Shown one piece after another: positions 6,692 to 13,979 of a stretch of DNA of 42,896 bases; positions within the stretch are counted from its first letter, which is position 1; every line of letters starts with the position of its first letter. This DNA is from a virus, in IMG/VR virus record IMGVR_UViG_3300023171_000317, positions 1 through 42,896 of that record; one strand, written 5' to 3'. Under the pieces are notes generated by a model that was not told the origin of the DNA, made no database searches, and worked only from the letters and a program-made list of their open reading frames with translations. The position numbers were made by a program, and so were the translations under genes.

Positions 6692-7024
6692 ATGAGCAAT
6701 GAAAACGTAGTGCCGACCATTTCGGTACGGCATGAGCGTGTCCGCGATTACCGGACTGAATTCGTCAACGGCGTTGCCACCACAGGCCCACTCGCCGACG
6801 GTTTTTTTCGACTTACCTTTTTCAGGGACGCGATTCCCGCCCTCACTGAAGTCTACGACTCGGTGCCTGGCGATCCGAGCACGGCAGACATGACCAAAGC
6901 TCACCCCATAAATGTCCAAATCTTCCGCGAAGACCTGCTGACGCTCGTAGTGACGCCAGAGATCGCCTTTAAAATGGGGCAGGATCTGATCGGCATGGCG
7001 GCTCCCCACATCGACCCGGTCTGA
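6692..7024 (+). CDS. Hypothetical protein 1 of a low-GC two-gene unit
   Basis: 110 residues (MSNENVVPTISVRHERV...). It has alternating beta strands and a C-terminal helix (TPEIAFKMGQDLIGMAAPHI). The layout loosely recalls DUF3467-like proteins, but that is a weak impression. AGGGGA precedes the ATG. A weak promoter, ATGACT-18-TATCAT at 6623-6652, is possible. The gene is poorer in GC than its neighbours and lies between the leftward promoter and the convergent repressor gene, so it is an accessory insertion. Function unknown. Confidence 0.75.
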   Translation: MSNENVVPTISVRHERVRDYRTEFVNGVATTGPLADGFFRLTFFRDAIPALTEVYDSVPGDPSTADMTKAHPINVQIFREDLLTLVVTPEIAFKMGQDLIGMAAPHIDPV

Positions 7025-7028
7025 TCCA

Positions 7029-7496
7029 ATGGATCTAGACCACGGAGCGTTGGTATCGGTTGACTCTTACTCGTCGTTCACGCTGAACGCTGTAGTAGGG
7101 GTTACCGTAGCAGGTGTTCGGAAAGTCAGAGTCACCCATGGCATTGGTGGGCAGCCGACAGAGCTCACTAGCATTGTGGTAGGTGGCCGACCGCCGGAGA
7201 TGGATATGGATAAATTGAATGAAATTGATGGTCGCCTGCGCACGGTCGAAATTGATCTCGCAGGTATCAAAGAGCGCCTCTCCCACATGCCCACTACCAA
7301 CAACATGCTGGTCACTATGGGGAGCACTGCAGTTCTCATTGTTCTTGCAAGTTGGGCGGTGCTCACCTTTGCTGGTCCGGGCATCATGAAAGGCGCAGTG
7401 AAGGAGCTGGTTGCCGAGCACGTTACTGCCTCGGCTGCCGCGGCCGCGGCCGCCCAAGAGGCTGAATCCGTCAAGACGAAAGGCAGAAGCCGATAA
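7029..7496 (+). CDS. Hypothetical membrane protein 2 of the two-gene unit
   Basis: 155 residues. Residues 1-57 are beta-rich, 58-90 form a likely coiled coil (MDMDKLNEIDGRLRTVEID), 92-115 a transmembrane helix (STAVLIVLASWAVLTFAGPG), and the tail is Ala-rich and basic. It begins 4 bases after the preceding stop without a Shine-Dalgarno sequence, so translation is probably coupled. An internal ATG near 7200 would give the coil plus membrane part alone. A superinfection-exclusion or defence role is possible but unproven. Confidence 0.7.
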   Translation: MDLDHGALVSVDSYSSFTLNAVVGVTVAGVRKVRVTHGIGGQPTELTSIVVGGRPPEMDMDKLNEIDGRLRTVEIDLAGIKERLSHMPTTNNMLVTMGSTAVLIVLASWAVLTFAGPGIMKGAVKELVAEHVTASAAAAAAAQEAESVKTKGRSR

Positions 7497-7500
7497 CAAA

Positions 7501-7525
7501 AACCCCGCTTCGGCGGGGTTTTTTT
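7501..7525. terminator. Bidirectional terminator between the two-gene unit and the repressor
   Basis: Stem AACCCCGC / GCGGGGTT around a TTCG tetraloop, with seven T on the plus side and an A-rich run on the other. It lies between the convergent ends of the rightward gene (7496) and the repressor gene (7554). Confidence 0.9.
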
Positions 7526-7553
7526 ATGTCTTCCCGAAGATGGGGCGCCGCTG

Positions 7554-8258
7554 TTAGAAGCGGCGCAGTCCCGCATGGATCAATGCTTTGCCCATGATGT
7601 TCACTTCGCCTTCGTCAGACTTGTAGGTCGGGAAGTCCGGGTTGATGCTCACTACGTATAGGCCGTCACCTCGCTTCTGCAGCATTTTGATCTGGGTCTC
7701 TCCACCTATGTTGATCAGGTAGTAGTCGTCGCCGTCAAAGTAGTTGCAGCTTGTGTCGATCCAAATGATATCGCCATCTTCGAGCTTGGGTTTCATCGAC
7801 GGGCCACGGCCCGTGATCAGTTGGATCCGGCCCGGCTTTGGCAGGTATCCTAGCTTCCGGCGAACCTCCCACTCGGCCACCTCGATCGTCTGCACCACCT
7901 CGGGGTAGTCCTGGTTCACCAATCCTGCACCCATCCCTGCGCCCCCTTCGAAAACGTCGAAGCGAACATAGCCCGGGCGGGTCTCAGTCTCTAAGATTGG
8001 TGAGACCTGATAGTCGGCAGCTTGTTCGGCCACATGGAAGCCCCGAACGGAAGAGCCTTTGCCTGTGGCCAACCAGTCCTCGTCTACTGACAGGGCTCGG
8101 GCTGCCGCGAGAAGGTTTTCGCCCCGAAGGAATTTTGCTTTCCCAGTGAACCATCCGTTCACGCTGGGCGCGCTGATCCCAACGCGTCGGGCCAATTCGG
8201 CCTTGGTAATTCCAGCGTTCGCGATCGCGACGGTCAATCTTTCGGCGAGTGTGCTCAT
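7554..8258 (-). CDS. CI-like repressor with S24 peptidase domain
   Basis: 234 residues. The N-terminal helix-turn-helix (about 18-40, KAELARRVGISAPSVNGWF) binds operators. The C-terminal LexA/CI-type domain (about 95-230) has the Ser154 nucleophile (GRGPSMKP) and Lys191 general base (TQIKMLQ). The linker DVFEGGAGMGAG contains an Ala-Gly pair that could be the self-cleavage site, so RecA-triggered induction is plausible. The ATG is the first base-triplet of operator 8258-8271 and has no Shine-Dalgarno sequence. It diverges from the Cro-like gene and should maintain lysogeny. Confidence 0.92.
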   Translation of the reverse strand: MSTLAERLTVAIANAGITKAELARRVGISAPSVNGWFTGKAKFLRGENLLAAARALSVDEDWLATGKGSSVRGFHVAEQAADYQVSPILETETRPGYVRFDVFEGGAGMGAGLVNQDYPEVVQTIEVAEWEVRRKLGYLPKPGRIQLITGRGPSMKPKLEDGDIIWIDTSCNYFDGDDYYLINIGGETQIKMLQKRGDGLYVVSINPDFPTYKSDEGEVNIMGKALIHAGLRRF

Positions 8259-8321
8259 TAGGCAAGGCTAACGATAGTTGGGTTAGGACTGGCTATTGAC
8301 TTGACCATTAGCTAGTCCTAA
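8258..8321. promoter_or_regulatory. Right operator cluster, three sites at 25-bp spacing
   Basis: TTAGGCAAGGCTAA (8258-8271), TTAGGACTGGCTAT (8283-8296) and TTAGCTAGTCCTAA (8308-8321) start exactly 25 bp apart. The last two also form a larger inverted repeat. The first overlaps the repressor start codon and the last overlaps the rightward -10 box, so occupancy would control both divergent genes. Confidence 0.88.
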
Positions 8322-8324
8322 TCT
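8296..8324 (+). promoter_or_regulatory. Rightward early promoter (pR-like)
   Basis: -35 TTGACT (8296-8301), a 17-bp spacer and -10 TAATCT (8319-8324). The predicted start of transcription (8331-8332) coincides with the ATG of the Cro-like gene, so that message is probably leaderless. Confidence 0.8.
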
Positions 8325-8331
8325 TTGTTGC

Positions 8332-8781
8332 ATGGACAAGCCCACCGACTCCGAGATCATCGACCGCCTTGGCGGAACTACAGAAGTTGCGCGCATCTGC
8401 CAGATCAAGCCTCCCTCCGTCAGCGAATGGCGCTCCAGCGGCATTCCGTCGGCTCGCCGGCAGTTTTTGGCCTTGCTGCGTCCGGAGGCCTTCGAAGCCA
8501 TGCCGATCAAGTCTGTTCGGCAGGCCGTCGCGTCCCTCGTCGATACCCGAATGAGCAAGCGCGCGCTGAGGGCGAAGCTGGGCCTCAAGACCGACGCGCA
8601 TCTGGCCAAAGTGTTGAAGCTGCCGACGGCTGAGGTTGAAGCCTGGCCAGAAGATGACCGCGTTCCGGCCTTGCCGCAGGTGCTGCAGCTGCTCGGTGTG
8701 CAGGAACAGCCGCCGCCGTCCGCCTCGGTGCCGGACGACCCGGACGCTGACCGTATCGACCTCGGCGTCCACGCCGCCTGA
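8332..8781 (+). CDS. Cro-like regulator (YdaS-type helix-turn-helix)
   Basis: 149 residues. The N-terminus (SEIIDRLGGTTEVARICQI, then KPPSVSEWRSSGIPSARR) is a typical Cro/YdaS helix-turn-helix, expected to oppose the repressor and turn down early transcription. The rest is helical and then Pro/Asp-rich. No ribosome-binding site precedes the ATG, which sits at the predicted transcription start. First gene of the rightward operon. Confidence 0.85.
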   Translation: MDKPTDSEIIDRLGGTTEVARICQIKPPSVSEWRSSGIPSARRQFLALLRPEAFEAMPIKSVRQAVASLVDTRMSKRALRAKLGLKTDAHLAKVLKLPTAEVEAWPEDDRVPALPQVLQLLGVQEQPPPSASVPDDPDADRIDLGVHAA

Positions 8782-8890
8782 TTGGCCTTCCCTGGCCATC
8801 GTCCCTGAATTGAATTCGTCCATGACGCAGATCGTGCGCCATGACGGGCCAGCTCGAAACCTTGAAACACCCGTCATCCCAAGGTGAACC

Positions 8891-9421
8891 ATGACCTGCC
8901 GTACTTCCTCGATTAACTGGCTCGACTGCCTCTACAACGCCGTGCGCAAGACGCCGGGCGGTGTGATCGAGGCTGCCAAGTGGCTGACCGACCGCCGCGG
9001 CAAGTCCATGCACCCGGAGACGCTGCGAGCGAAGCTCAACGGCACGGAGGGTGAGTCGGTGACCATCGAAATTGCCGAGCTGCTGACCGAGTGGATGCAG
9101 CAGAAGGCCGGCGGCAGTGAGTACGCACTTGAGTGGATGCAGGCACTGGCCGGGCAGTTCGGCATGGCTGTTGACCTGGTGCCGCCGGCGCCGGAAGGCG
9201 GCTGGCCCGACGAGATCGCCGCGGTGCAGCTGAAGCTGTTGGAGATCACCACGCGAGTCGGCCGCCTCACCGGAACCGCCGTTGATGCGATTGGCGATCG
9301 GCATATCGACAGCAACGAAGCCGCGCTGATGGTGAGCGAGGCTCGCGCGCTGCGCACGATGGCCCACCGCCTGGAGCGCAATGTGGCGCGCGCTGCCGGC
9401 AAGGGGAGGGCGTCCCGATGA
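8891..9421 (+). CDS. Phage regulatory protein CII (CP76 family)
   Basis: 176 residues. The segment MHPETLRAKLNGTEGESVTI followed by EIAELLTEW matches the core of the P2/186-type CII regulators, which activate repressor synthesis during establishment of lysogeny. The C-terminal half is helical and may oligomerise. AAGGTG precedes the ATG by 4 bases. It follows a 109-base gap after the Cro-like gene and overlaps the next gene by 4 bases. Confidence 0.8.
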   Translation: MTCRTSSINWLDCLYNAVRKTPGGVIEAAKWLTDRRGKSMHPETLRAKLNGTEGESVTIEIAELLTEWMQQKAGGSEYALEWMQALAGQFGMAVDLVPPAPEGGWPDEIAAVQLKLLEITTRVGRLTGTAVDAIGDRHIDSNEAALMVSEARALRTMAHRLERNVARAAGKGRASR

Positions 9422-9729
9422 ATCATCCGGCACGTGCATGCGACCCCGGCACCAGCCACGAGGCTGCTCGCCACATTGTTGCGAGCGGTGTGCAGCTCGA
9501 TCAGCAGGCTGTTGCCCTCACCGCGGTCAAGCAAGCGCCTGGCCTCACCAGTAACGAGCTGGCCCAGCGGACCGTGCTCGATCGCTACATGCTCGCCCGC
9601 CGCCTGCCGGAGCTGGAAGAAGCCGGGCTGGTGTGGCGCGGCCCGAAGAAGCCGTGCGAGGTAAGTGGCCGCAGCGCATGCACCTGGTGGCCGGTAGCCC
9701 TCGGCCAGAACTTCGTGCTGGCGGTCTGA
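9418..9729 (+). CDS. Winged-helix DNA-binding protein
   Basis: 103 residues. It starts with the phage-typical DPGTSHEAARHI motif, then a winged helix (LTSNELAQRTVLDRYMLARR, then LPELEEAGLVWRG). This fold is common upstream of phage initiators and may regulate replication or transcription. Overlaps the CII-like gene by 4 bases (ATGA) and leaves 1 base before the initiator gene. Confidence 0.7.
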   Translation: MNHPARACDPGTSHEAARHIVASGVQLDQQAVALTAVKQAPGLTSNELAQRTVLDRYMLARRLPELEEAGLVWRGPKKPCEVSGRSACTWWPVALGQNFVLAV

Positions 9730-9730
9730 C

Positions 9731-10588
9731 ATGAGCTTTGAAGCCTTCGCATGGGCTGCTCGCCAGCGCGTCACCAGCACACAGAAGCTGGTGCTGCTGA
9801 TGTTGGCCGAGCGCCACAACAAGGACACCGGGCAGTGCAGGCCGAGCCACGACACGCTGGCAGACGATTGCGGCCTGACCCGCCGTTCGGTGATCGACCA
9901 GATCAGCAAGCTCGCCGAGGCCGGTTACATCAGCGTCCTGCCGCGCGCAAAAGACAACCGTCGGCTGCCGAATCAGTACCGGCTGAACTTCCACTTTGGC
10001 ATCCAGGCTGAGCCGAAGGTTCCCGAGCACGATCCGTATCTGGTGGTGAATGACGTTCACCACCCGGTAGTGAACGAGGTGCACGGGGTAGTGAATGACG
10101 TTCACGGGGGTGGTGAACGACGTGCACAGGAACCAGGAAGAGAACCAGGAAGAGAACCTAAGAGCAGAAAGAAGCGCGCAAGCGCGCCGACCGCCCACCC
10201 GGCGGATCTGGATTTCTCGACCTGGCCCACCCCGCCGTCCCCCCAAGTCCTGGCCGACTGGCTGCAGCTTCGCCGCAACCGCCGCGCCCCAGTCACACCG
10301 ACCGTGCTGGAGAGCTTCGGCGCCGAGCTTCACCAGGCCGCTGCCTTGGGCTTCGGCGTCGATGACTGCCTCCGCAAGTGCTGCAACCGCAACTGGCAGG
10401 GCTTTGAAGCTGCCTGGCTCGAACGCGAGCTGACCACCACCAACCGTCCCACTGGAGGCCCCCATGCAATCCGTCGCGAATCTCCTGCCGAACGCGTCAT
10501 GCGCCTTGCTCTCGACGGCGAGCGCGCCGATGCCGAGCGCGGCCCTTTCATCGACGGTGACGCGCACCCTCTGGGTCCGCATGGCTGA
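9731..10588 (+). CDS. Replication initiator, O-like, with HTH_36 domain
   Basis: 285 residues. The first 90 form a helix-turn-helix domain (TSTQKLVLLMLAERHN, CGLTRRSVIDQISKLAEAGY) typical of phage replication proteins. Residues about 106-132 are low-complexity repeats (VVNDVHHPVVNEVHGVVNDV) encoded by DNA iterons, followed by a basic linker and a C-terminal domain (about 155-240). As in lambda O, the gene appears to contain the origin that its product binds. The P-like gene starts inside it. Confidence 0.85.
   Translation: MSFEAFAWAARQRVTSTQKLVLLMLAERHNKDTGQCRPSHDTLADDCGLTRRSVIDQISKLAEAGYISVLPRAKDNRRLPNQYRLNFHFGIQAEPKVPEHDPYLVVNDVHHPVVNEVHGVVNDVHGGGERRAQEPGREPGREPKSRKKRASAPTAHPADLDFSTWPTPPSPQVLADWLQLRRNRRAPVTPTVLESFGAELHQAAALGFGVDDCLRKCCNRNWQGFEAAWLERELTTTNRPTGGPHAIRRESPAERVMRLALDGERADAERGPFIDGDAHPLGPHG
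10046..10127. other. Probable phage replication origin: four iterons
   Basis: Four near-palindromic 15-mers of pattern GTGAAnGAsGTkCAC begin at 10046, 10070, 10091 and 10113 (24, 21 and 22 bp apart, about two helical turns). They are followed by a purine-rich, lower-GC stretch with direct repeats (ggaaccaggaagaga) to about 10175. The layout parallels lambda ori inside gene O. Confidence 0.75.
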
Positions 10589-11081
10589 GATCTACGGCCC
10601 GAAGTGGACGGCCGGCTATGGCGACAACCCCAATACGGGCGCGGCGCTGACTTGGGCAAAGGGCTTGGCTGGGCTAACCGGCGAGCAGCTGGCCGCTGGC
10701 ATCGGTGGTTGCATCACCTGCGCGGATCCCTGGCCCCCTACGCTCCCTGAATTTCGCCTGCGTTGCCTGGGCGTGCCGGCCTTCGCTGCGGTGCGTGCCG
10801 ATGCTGGCAAGCGGGACGGCTTCACCCGGCTGGTCTGGCAGTACCTCGATGGCCATCGCTACCGGCTGGCGAGCTCGGACATGGCCGACCGCCTGTTGCG
10901 GGAAGCGTACGACCAAGCCCGCGAGCACGTGATGCGAGGCGGGGCACTGCCGGAGGCGCCGGCGGCCGAGATTGAGCACGAGGTCCGCGTGCAGGTCCCG
11001 GCCAGCCGTGAGCAGGTGCAGCAGCACATGGCCGAGATCGCCCGCGAGCTGAACATGGCTGCCGCTGCGGAGGCTGCTTGA
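10464..11081 (+). CDS. Helicase-loader-like replication protein (P-like)
   Basis: 205 residues. The part LWVRMAEIYGPKW, then GAALTWAKGLAGLTGEQLAAG and WPPTLPEFRLRC resembles the lambda P family, which recruits the host DnaB helicase to the initiator at the origin. I chose the ATG at 10464 because GGAGG stands 5 bases before it, although this overlaps the O-like gene by 125 bases. An alternative ATG at 10581 overlaps the O-like stop (ATGGCTGA) but would cut into the conserved start. Confidence 0.75.
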   Translation: MQSVANLLPNASCALLSTASAPMPSAALSSTVTRTLWVRMAEIYGPKWTAGYGDNPNTGAALTWAKGLAGLTGEQLAAGIGGCITCADPWPPTLPEFRLRCLGVPAFAAVRADAGKRDGFTRLVWQYLDGHRYRLASSDMADRLLREAYDQAREHVMRGGALPEAPAAEIEHEVRVQVPASREQVQQHMAEIARELNMAAAAEAA

Positions 11082-11323
11082 TGCGCGCGCTGCGGACCCA
11101 GCTGGACATCTTCGAACACGACCCCGCGCGGCTGGCCGAGGCCAACCGTGTTGCGGCCGCGACGGCGCTGATCGACGTGCAGTTCACCGCGACCGAGCGC
11201 CAAGAGCGCCACGACTACTACCTGGGAGAGGCGCTGCGGCTTGAAGCGCTGGCCCGCCAATGCCGATCCGCGCCGGCGAGCCGCCGCCGCAACACCACAC
11301 ATACAGGAGCAACAGCCCGATGA
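11081..11323 (+). CDS. Small hypothetical phage protein
   Basis: 80 residues (MRALRTQLDIFEHDPARL...), helical in the middle with a basic, Ser/Thr-rich tail. ATG overlaps the preceding stop (TGATG), and its stop overlaps the next start. Not recognised. Confidence 0.65.
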   Translation: MRALRTQLDIFEHDPARLAEANRVAAATALIDVQFTATERQERHDYYLGEALRLEALARQCRSAPASRRRNTTHTGATAR

Positions 11324-12234
11324 AACCACTGGTCATCTACCACGCCAACTGCGCCGACGGTTTCACCGCGGCATGGGCCGTGCGCCAGGCGATGGAATGC
11401 GACTTCCACGCGGCCGTCCACGGTGCCCCGCCGCCGCCGGTCGAAGGCCGCGACCTTGTGTTGGTGGACTTCTGCTACCCGCCGCACGTGATGCTGGACC
11501 TGCAACTGGTAGCCCGGTCGATCCTGGTACTGGATCACCACAAAAGCGCCGAGGCGGACCTGCCAACCAATCCGCTGACCGCCGACGATCAGCTGACGGT
11601 CGTTCGCGTCTATGGCTGCGCGACCTGGAGCCTGTTCCAAGGCTGGGTCGAGCAGGACAAGTGCGAGGGCATCCGCAAGGCAATGATCTACGCGCTGTTC
11701 GACATGGATCGCAGCGGCGCGGGCATCGCGTGGGACTTCTTCCACCCCGGCGCACCACGGCCTGAGCTGATCGACCACGTGGAAGACCGGGACCTGTGGC
11801 GCTTCGCGCTGCCGGGCACGCGCGAGATCCAGGCGGCGGTCTTCAGCTACCCCTACGAGTTCGACGTGTGGGACCTGCTGATGGAGACGCCGATGGAGAC
11901 GCTGCGTGCCCAGGGCGTGGCGATCGAGCGCAAGCACCACAAGGACGTGGCCGAGCTGGTGAAGGTGGCGAAGCGCCAGATGGTGATCGGGCACTACGAG
12001 GTGCCGGTGGCCAGCCTGCCGTACACCCTGGCCAGCGACGCCGGCCATCTGATGGCGAAGGGCAAGCCGTTCGCGGCCTGCTACTACGACAAGGACGCCG
12101 GCCGGGTCTTCAGCCTGCGCTCGACCGATCAGGGCGTGGACGTGAGCGAGGTCGCCAAGCTGTATGGCGGTGGCGGGCATGCGCGCGCTGCAGGGTTCAC
12201 GGTCCCGCGAGACCATGAGTTGGCGCGCGCATGA
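11320..12234 (+). CDS. DHH-family phosphoesterase
   Basis: 304 residues. Motifs of the DHH superfamily are clear: YHANCADGFTAAW near the N-terminus, LVLVDFCYPP, VLDHHKSAE (the DHH box) and a C-terminal DHHA1 box YGGGGHARAAGF. These enzymes use Mn ions to hydrolyse phosphodiesters in short RNA or DNA oligomers or cyclic dinucleotides; the substrate here is unknown. AGGAGC precedes the ATG, which overlaps the upstream stop (ATGA). Encoded in the replication operon, so a role in nucleotide recycling or in removing signalling nucleotides is possible. Confidence 0.9.
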   Translation: MKPLVIYHANCADGFTAAWAVRQAMECDFHAAVHGAPPPPVEGRDLVLVDFCYPPHVMLDLQLVARSILVLDHHKSAEADLPTNPLTADDQLTVVRVYGCATWSLFQGWVEQDKCEGIRKAMIYALFDMDRSGAGIAWDFFHPGAPRPELIDHVEDRDLWRFALPGTREIQAAVFSYPYEFDVWDLLMETPMETLRAQGVAIERKHHKDVAELVKVAKRQMVIGHYEVPVASLPYTLASDAGHLMAKGKPFAACYYDKDAGRVFSLRSTDQGVDVSEVAKLYGGGGHARAAGFTVPRDHELARA

Positions 12235-12257
12235 TGTGCACTATTAAGGCTCTTGGC

Positions 12258-12830
12258 TCACCAAGTGCCAAATCTCAAGCGAAACTTCCGCGACAGTTTT
12301 GCAGGCAGCGACTGGTGTTTTCGCATCAACTGCGCGATTTCGCGGAGGCTGGTTCGAAGGAGGTCCTGGAGTCGAAGAACCTCTTCGTGCGCGGTTTCGG
12401 GCAATTCAGAGAACCCCACGGAGCTGTGATGCCAGCGGTCTGCGTGGGTCATGAACTCAACGCAGCGGATTTCCAGATATATACGAACCTGCATGACCTC
12501 CCACTCCAAGAGCTCGTGTGTCGGTATCAGGCGAATCGCTTGGAGCATGTCCGTGCCTGCATCTCGGAAGTACTTGTAGTACAGCGGATCCGACATCCTG
12601 CGTATGGCTGCGTCAGAGGCTTGCAGGAACTGAAAATTCGTTATCGAGCAGAGCGTGAGGATCGAGGAGATCCGCCGCCTTGCTTGATTTCGGCTCATCT
12701 GCCAAGGGACGTAGATCGCTGCGAAACCGATAGCGACGGCAACCGAAACTTGCGCCCAGGCCGCCCATTCGCTCGTCTGGAGACATGGCCACTTGAGAAA
12801 AATGGGGCAGTAGCTACTTGCCTTATCCAT
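12258..12830 (-). CDS. Membrane-anchored moron protein, opposite strand
   Basis: 190 residues. One N-terminal transmembrane helix (AQVSVAVAIGFAAIYVPW, about 26-43) is followed by a basic border and a long helical soluble domain rich in aromatic and acidic residues. It has its own promoter, runs against the rightward early operon and has lower GC than the flanking genes, the signs of a moron expressed from the prophage. Not recognised; superinfection exclusion or another lysogen trait is a guess. Confidence 0.75.
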   Translation of the reverse strand: MDKASSYCPIFLKWPCLQTSEWAAWAQVSVAVAIGFAAIYVPWQMSRNQARRRISSILTLCSITNFQFLQASDAAIRRMSDPLYYKYFRDAGTDMLQAIRLIPTHELLEWEVMQVRIYLEIRCVEFMTHADRWHHSSVGFSELPETAHEEVLRLQDLLRTSLREIAQLMRKHQSLPAKLSRKFRLRFGTW

Positions 12831-12851
12831 GGCGGCTCATCTGTTGTCGAG

Positions 12852-12886
12852 ACTCCGATATTAGGCGTTGTTCGCGTCGGAGTGAA
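12852..12886 (-). promoter_or_regulatory. Moron promoter within an inverted repeat
   Basis: On the minus strand, -35 TTCACT (plus 12881-12886), a 17-bp spacer and -10 TAATAT (12858-12863). ACTCCGA (12852-12858) and TCGGAGT (12877-12883) form a perfect inverted repeat touching both boxes, so a regulator may bind over the promoter. Confidence 0.65.
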
Positions 12887-12892
12887 TTCCTG

Positions 12893-13261
12893 ATGTGGTC
12901 TAAGGCGCCGCCGCCGACCGCCGCAGAGGGAGCGCGCATTGAGGCCGCCAAGGTAGGCCCGTGCATGGCATGCCTGTCGCTGGTAGCGCGGGGTCTGCTC
13001 GCCGCCGCACAGGTGGTCTACGGCTGCGACTACAACCACGCCAAGAGCGGGAACAAGCGCCGGGGGCACGCCTTCGGGTACGCCCTGTGCGTGTGGCACC
13101 ACCGCCGCCATCCGATGCAGGGCAAGACCTTCGCCGAGATGCGGGAGACGTGGGGCCCGAGCCTGATGGACGGCTCGCGGACCTTCCACGAGACGTATGG
13201 CAGCGACGACGAACTGATTGAACAACAGACATACATCATCGAGCTGAGGGCAGCCGCGTGA
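12893..13261 (+). CDS. Ref-like RecA-dependent nuclease
   Basis: 122 residues. Cys24-x2-Cys27, Cys45, His49 and Cys66-x2-His69-His70 (ALCVWHHRRHP) with the C-terminal FHETYGSDDELIEQ match the P1 Ref family (recombination enhancement, an HNH-like nuclease that cuts at RecA-made D-loops). It probably acts with host RecA in phage recombination. The start ATG lies 63 bases after the divergent moron start; no clear Shine-Dalgarno sequence. Confidence 0.75.
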   Translation: MWSKAPPPTAAEGARIEAAKVGPCMACLSLVARGLLAAAQVVYGCDYNHAKSGNKRRGHAFGYALCVWHHRRHPMQGKTFAEMRETWGPSLMDGSRTFHETYGSDDELIEQQTYIIELRAAA

Positions 13262-13728
13262 GTGAGAGCAAGAAGACATGCGCCGAACAGGTTCGCGCGG
13301 CGTTCGAGCAGGCCCCGACCGAAGGGCTGAGCTATACGGGGCTGTACGAGAAGTTGGCAGCCGATGGCATGGACACGGACAAAGCCAAGGACGGGATCAA
13401 CAGCACGCTGCGCTACCTGGTCGCGCGGGGCTACCTGCTTAGGACTGGCGAGCGTGAAGACGCGAGGTTCCGCAGGAGCGGCACGGCGATGACTCGGCCC
13501 CGGCTGACCGACTCGCAGAGGGCAGAGCGCACCAAGGCAAAGAACCGCCGTCGCGTGGAGAGGGCAAGGGCTGCGCGCGGTGCGACGGTTGGGCTGCGGG
13601 CCGCAATGATCCCCAAGCCTGTCCGGGCGGCTCCAACGGCCAAGCCGGTCTTCGAGACATATGAGGAGTACCGGAAGCGGGGCGGACGGGTTGAGTACCT
13701 GCCTGCTTCCTGGGATTGGGGCCAATAG
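13258..13728 (+). CDS. Hypothetical phage protein with possible winged helix
   Basis: 156 residues from a GTG that overlaps the preceding stop (GTGA). The first 60 residues (TCAEQVRAAFEQAPTEGLSY, INSTLRYLVARGYLLRTG) look like a winged helix. The middle is very basic (AKNRRRVERARAARGA) and may bind nucleic acid. Not assigned to a family. Confidence 0.65.
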   Translation: MSESKKTCAEQVRAAFEQAPTEGLSYTGLYEKLAADGMDTDKAKDGINSTLRYLVARGYLLRTGEREDARFRRSGTAMTRPRLTDSQRAERTKAKNRRRVERARAARGATVGLRAAMIPKPVRAAPTAKPVFETYEEYRKRGGRVEYLPASWDWGQ

Positions 13729-13775
13729 GTAAGCGCGTCGCGATCAGTGCGACGCACTGGGAAGAAGCTGGACGG

Positions 13776-13979
13776 ATGGACCTGACCCGCTACGACGACA
13801 AGGCGCTGGCGCTGCTGAGCAGCATCCAGCAAGACATAGCCGCGATGCGATGGACGAGGGCGTGGACCGCCCCAGCCGTACGCCGCGAGGCACAGCAGGC
13901 ACTGCGGCGGGCACGCGCGCTGCGCCGTGAAATCAATCGACGAGAGCGCAAGGGGAAAGGCCATGGGGAATGTACGTGA
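13776..13979 (+). CDS. Small hypothetical phage protein
   Basis: 67 residues (MDLTRYDDKALALLSSI...), helical with an Arg-rich C-terminus (RRARALRREINRRERKGKG). The upstream TTG at 13716 is a less likely start. Overlaps the Q-like gene start by 17 bases. Confidence 0.55.
   Translation: MDLTRYDDKALALLSSIQQDIAAMRWTRAWTAPAVRREAQQALRRARALRREINRRERKGKGHGECT

Noticed and set aside
10046-10127. CRISPR-like array
   Set aside because: Repeats are only 15 bp with 6-9 bp spacers and lie in frame inside a replication gene; iterons fit better.
12231-12893. 220-codon plus-strand frame over the moron gene
   Set aside because: The minus-strand frame has a proper membrane helix, promoter and start, while this one looks like random translation of it.
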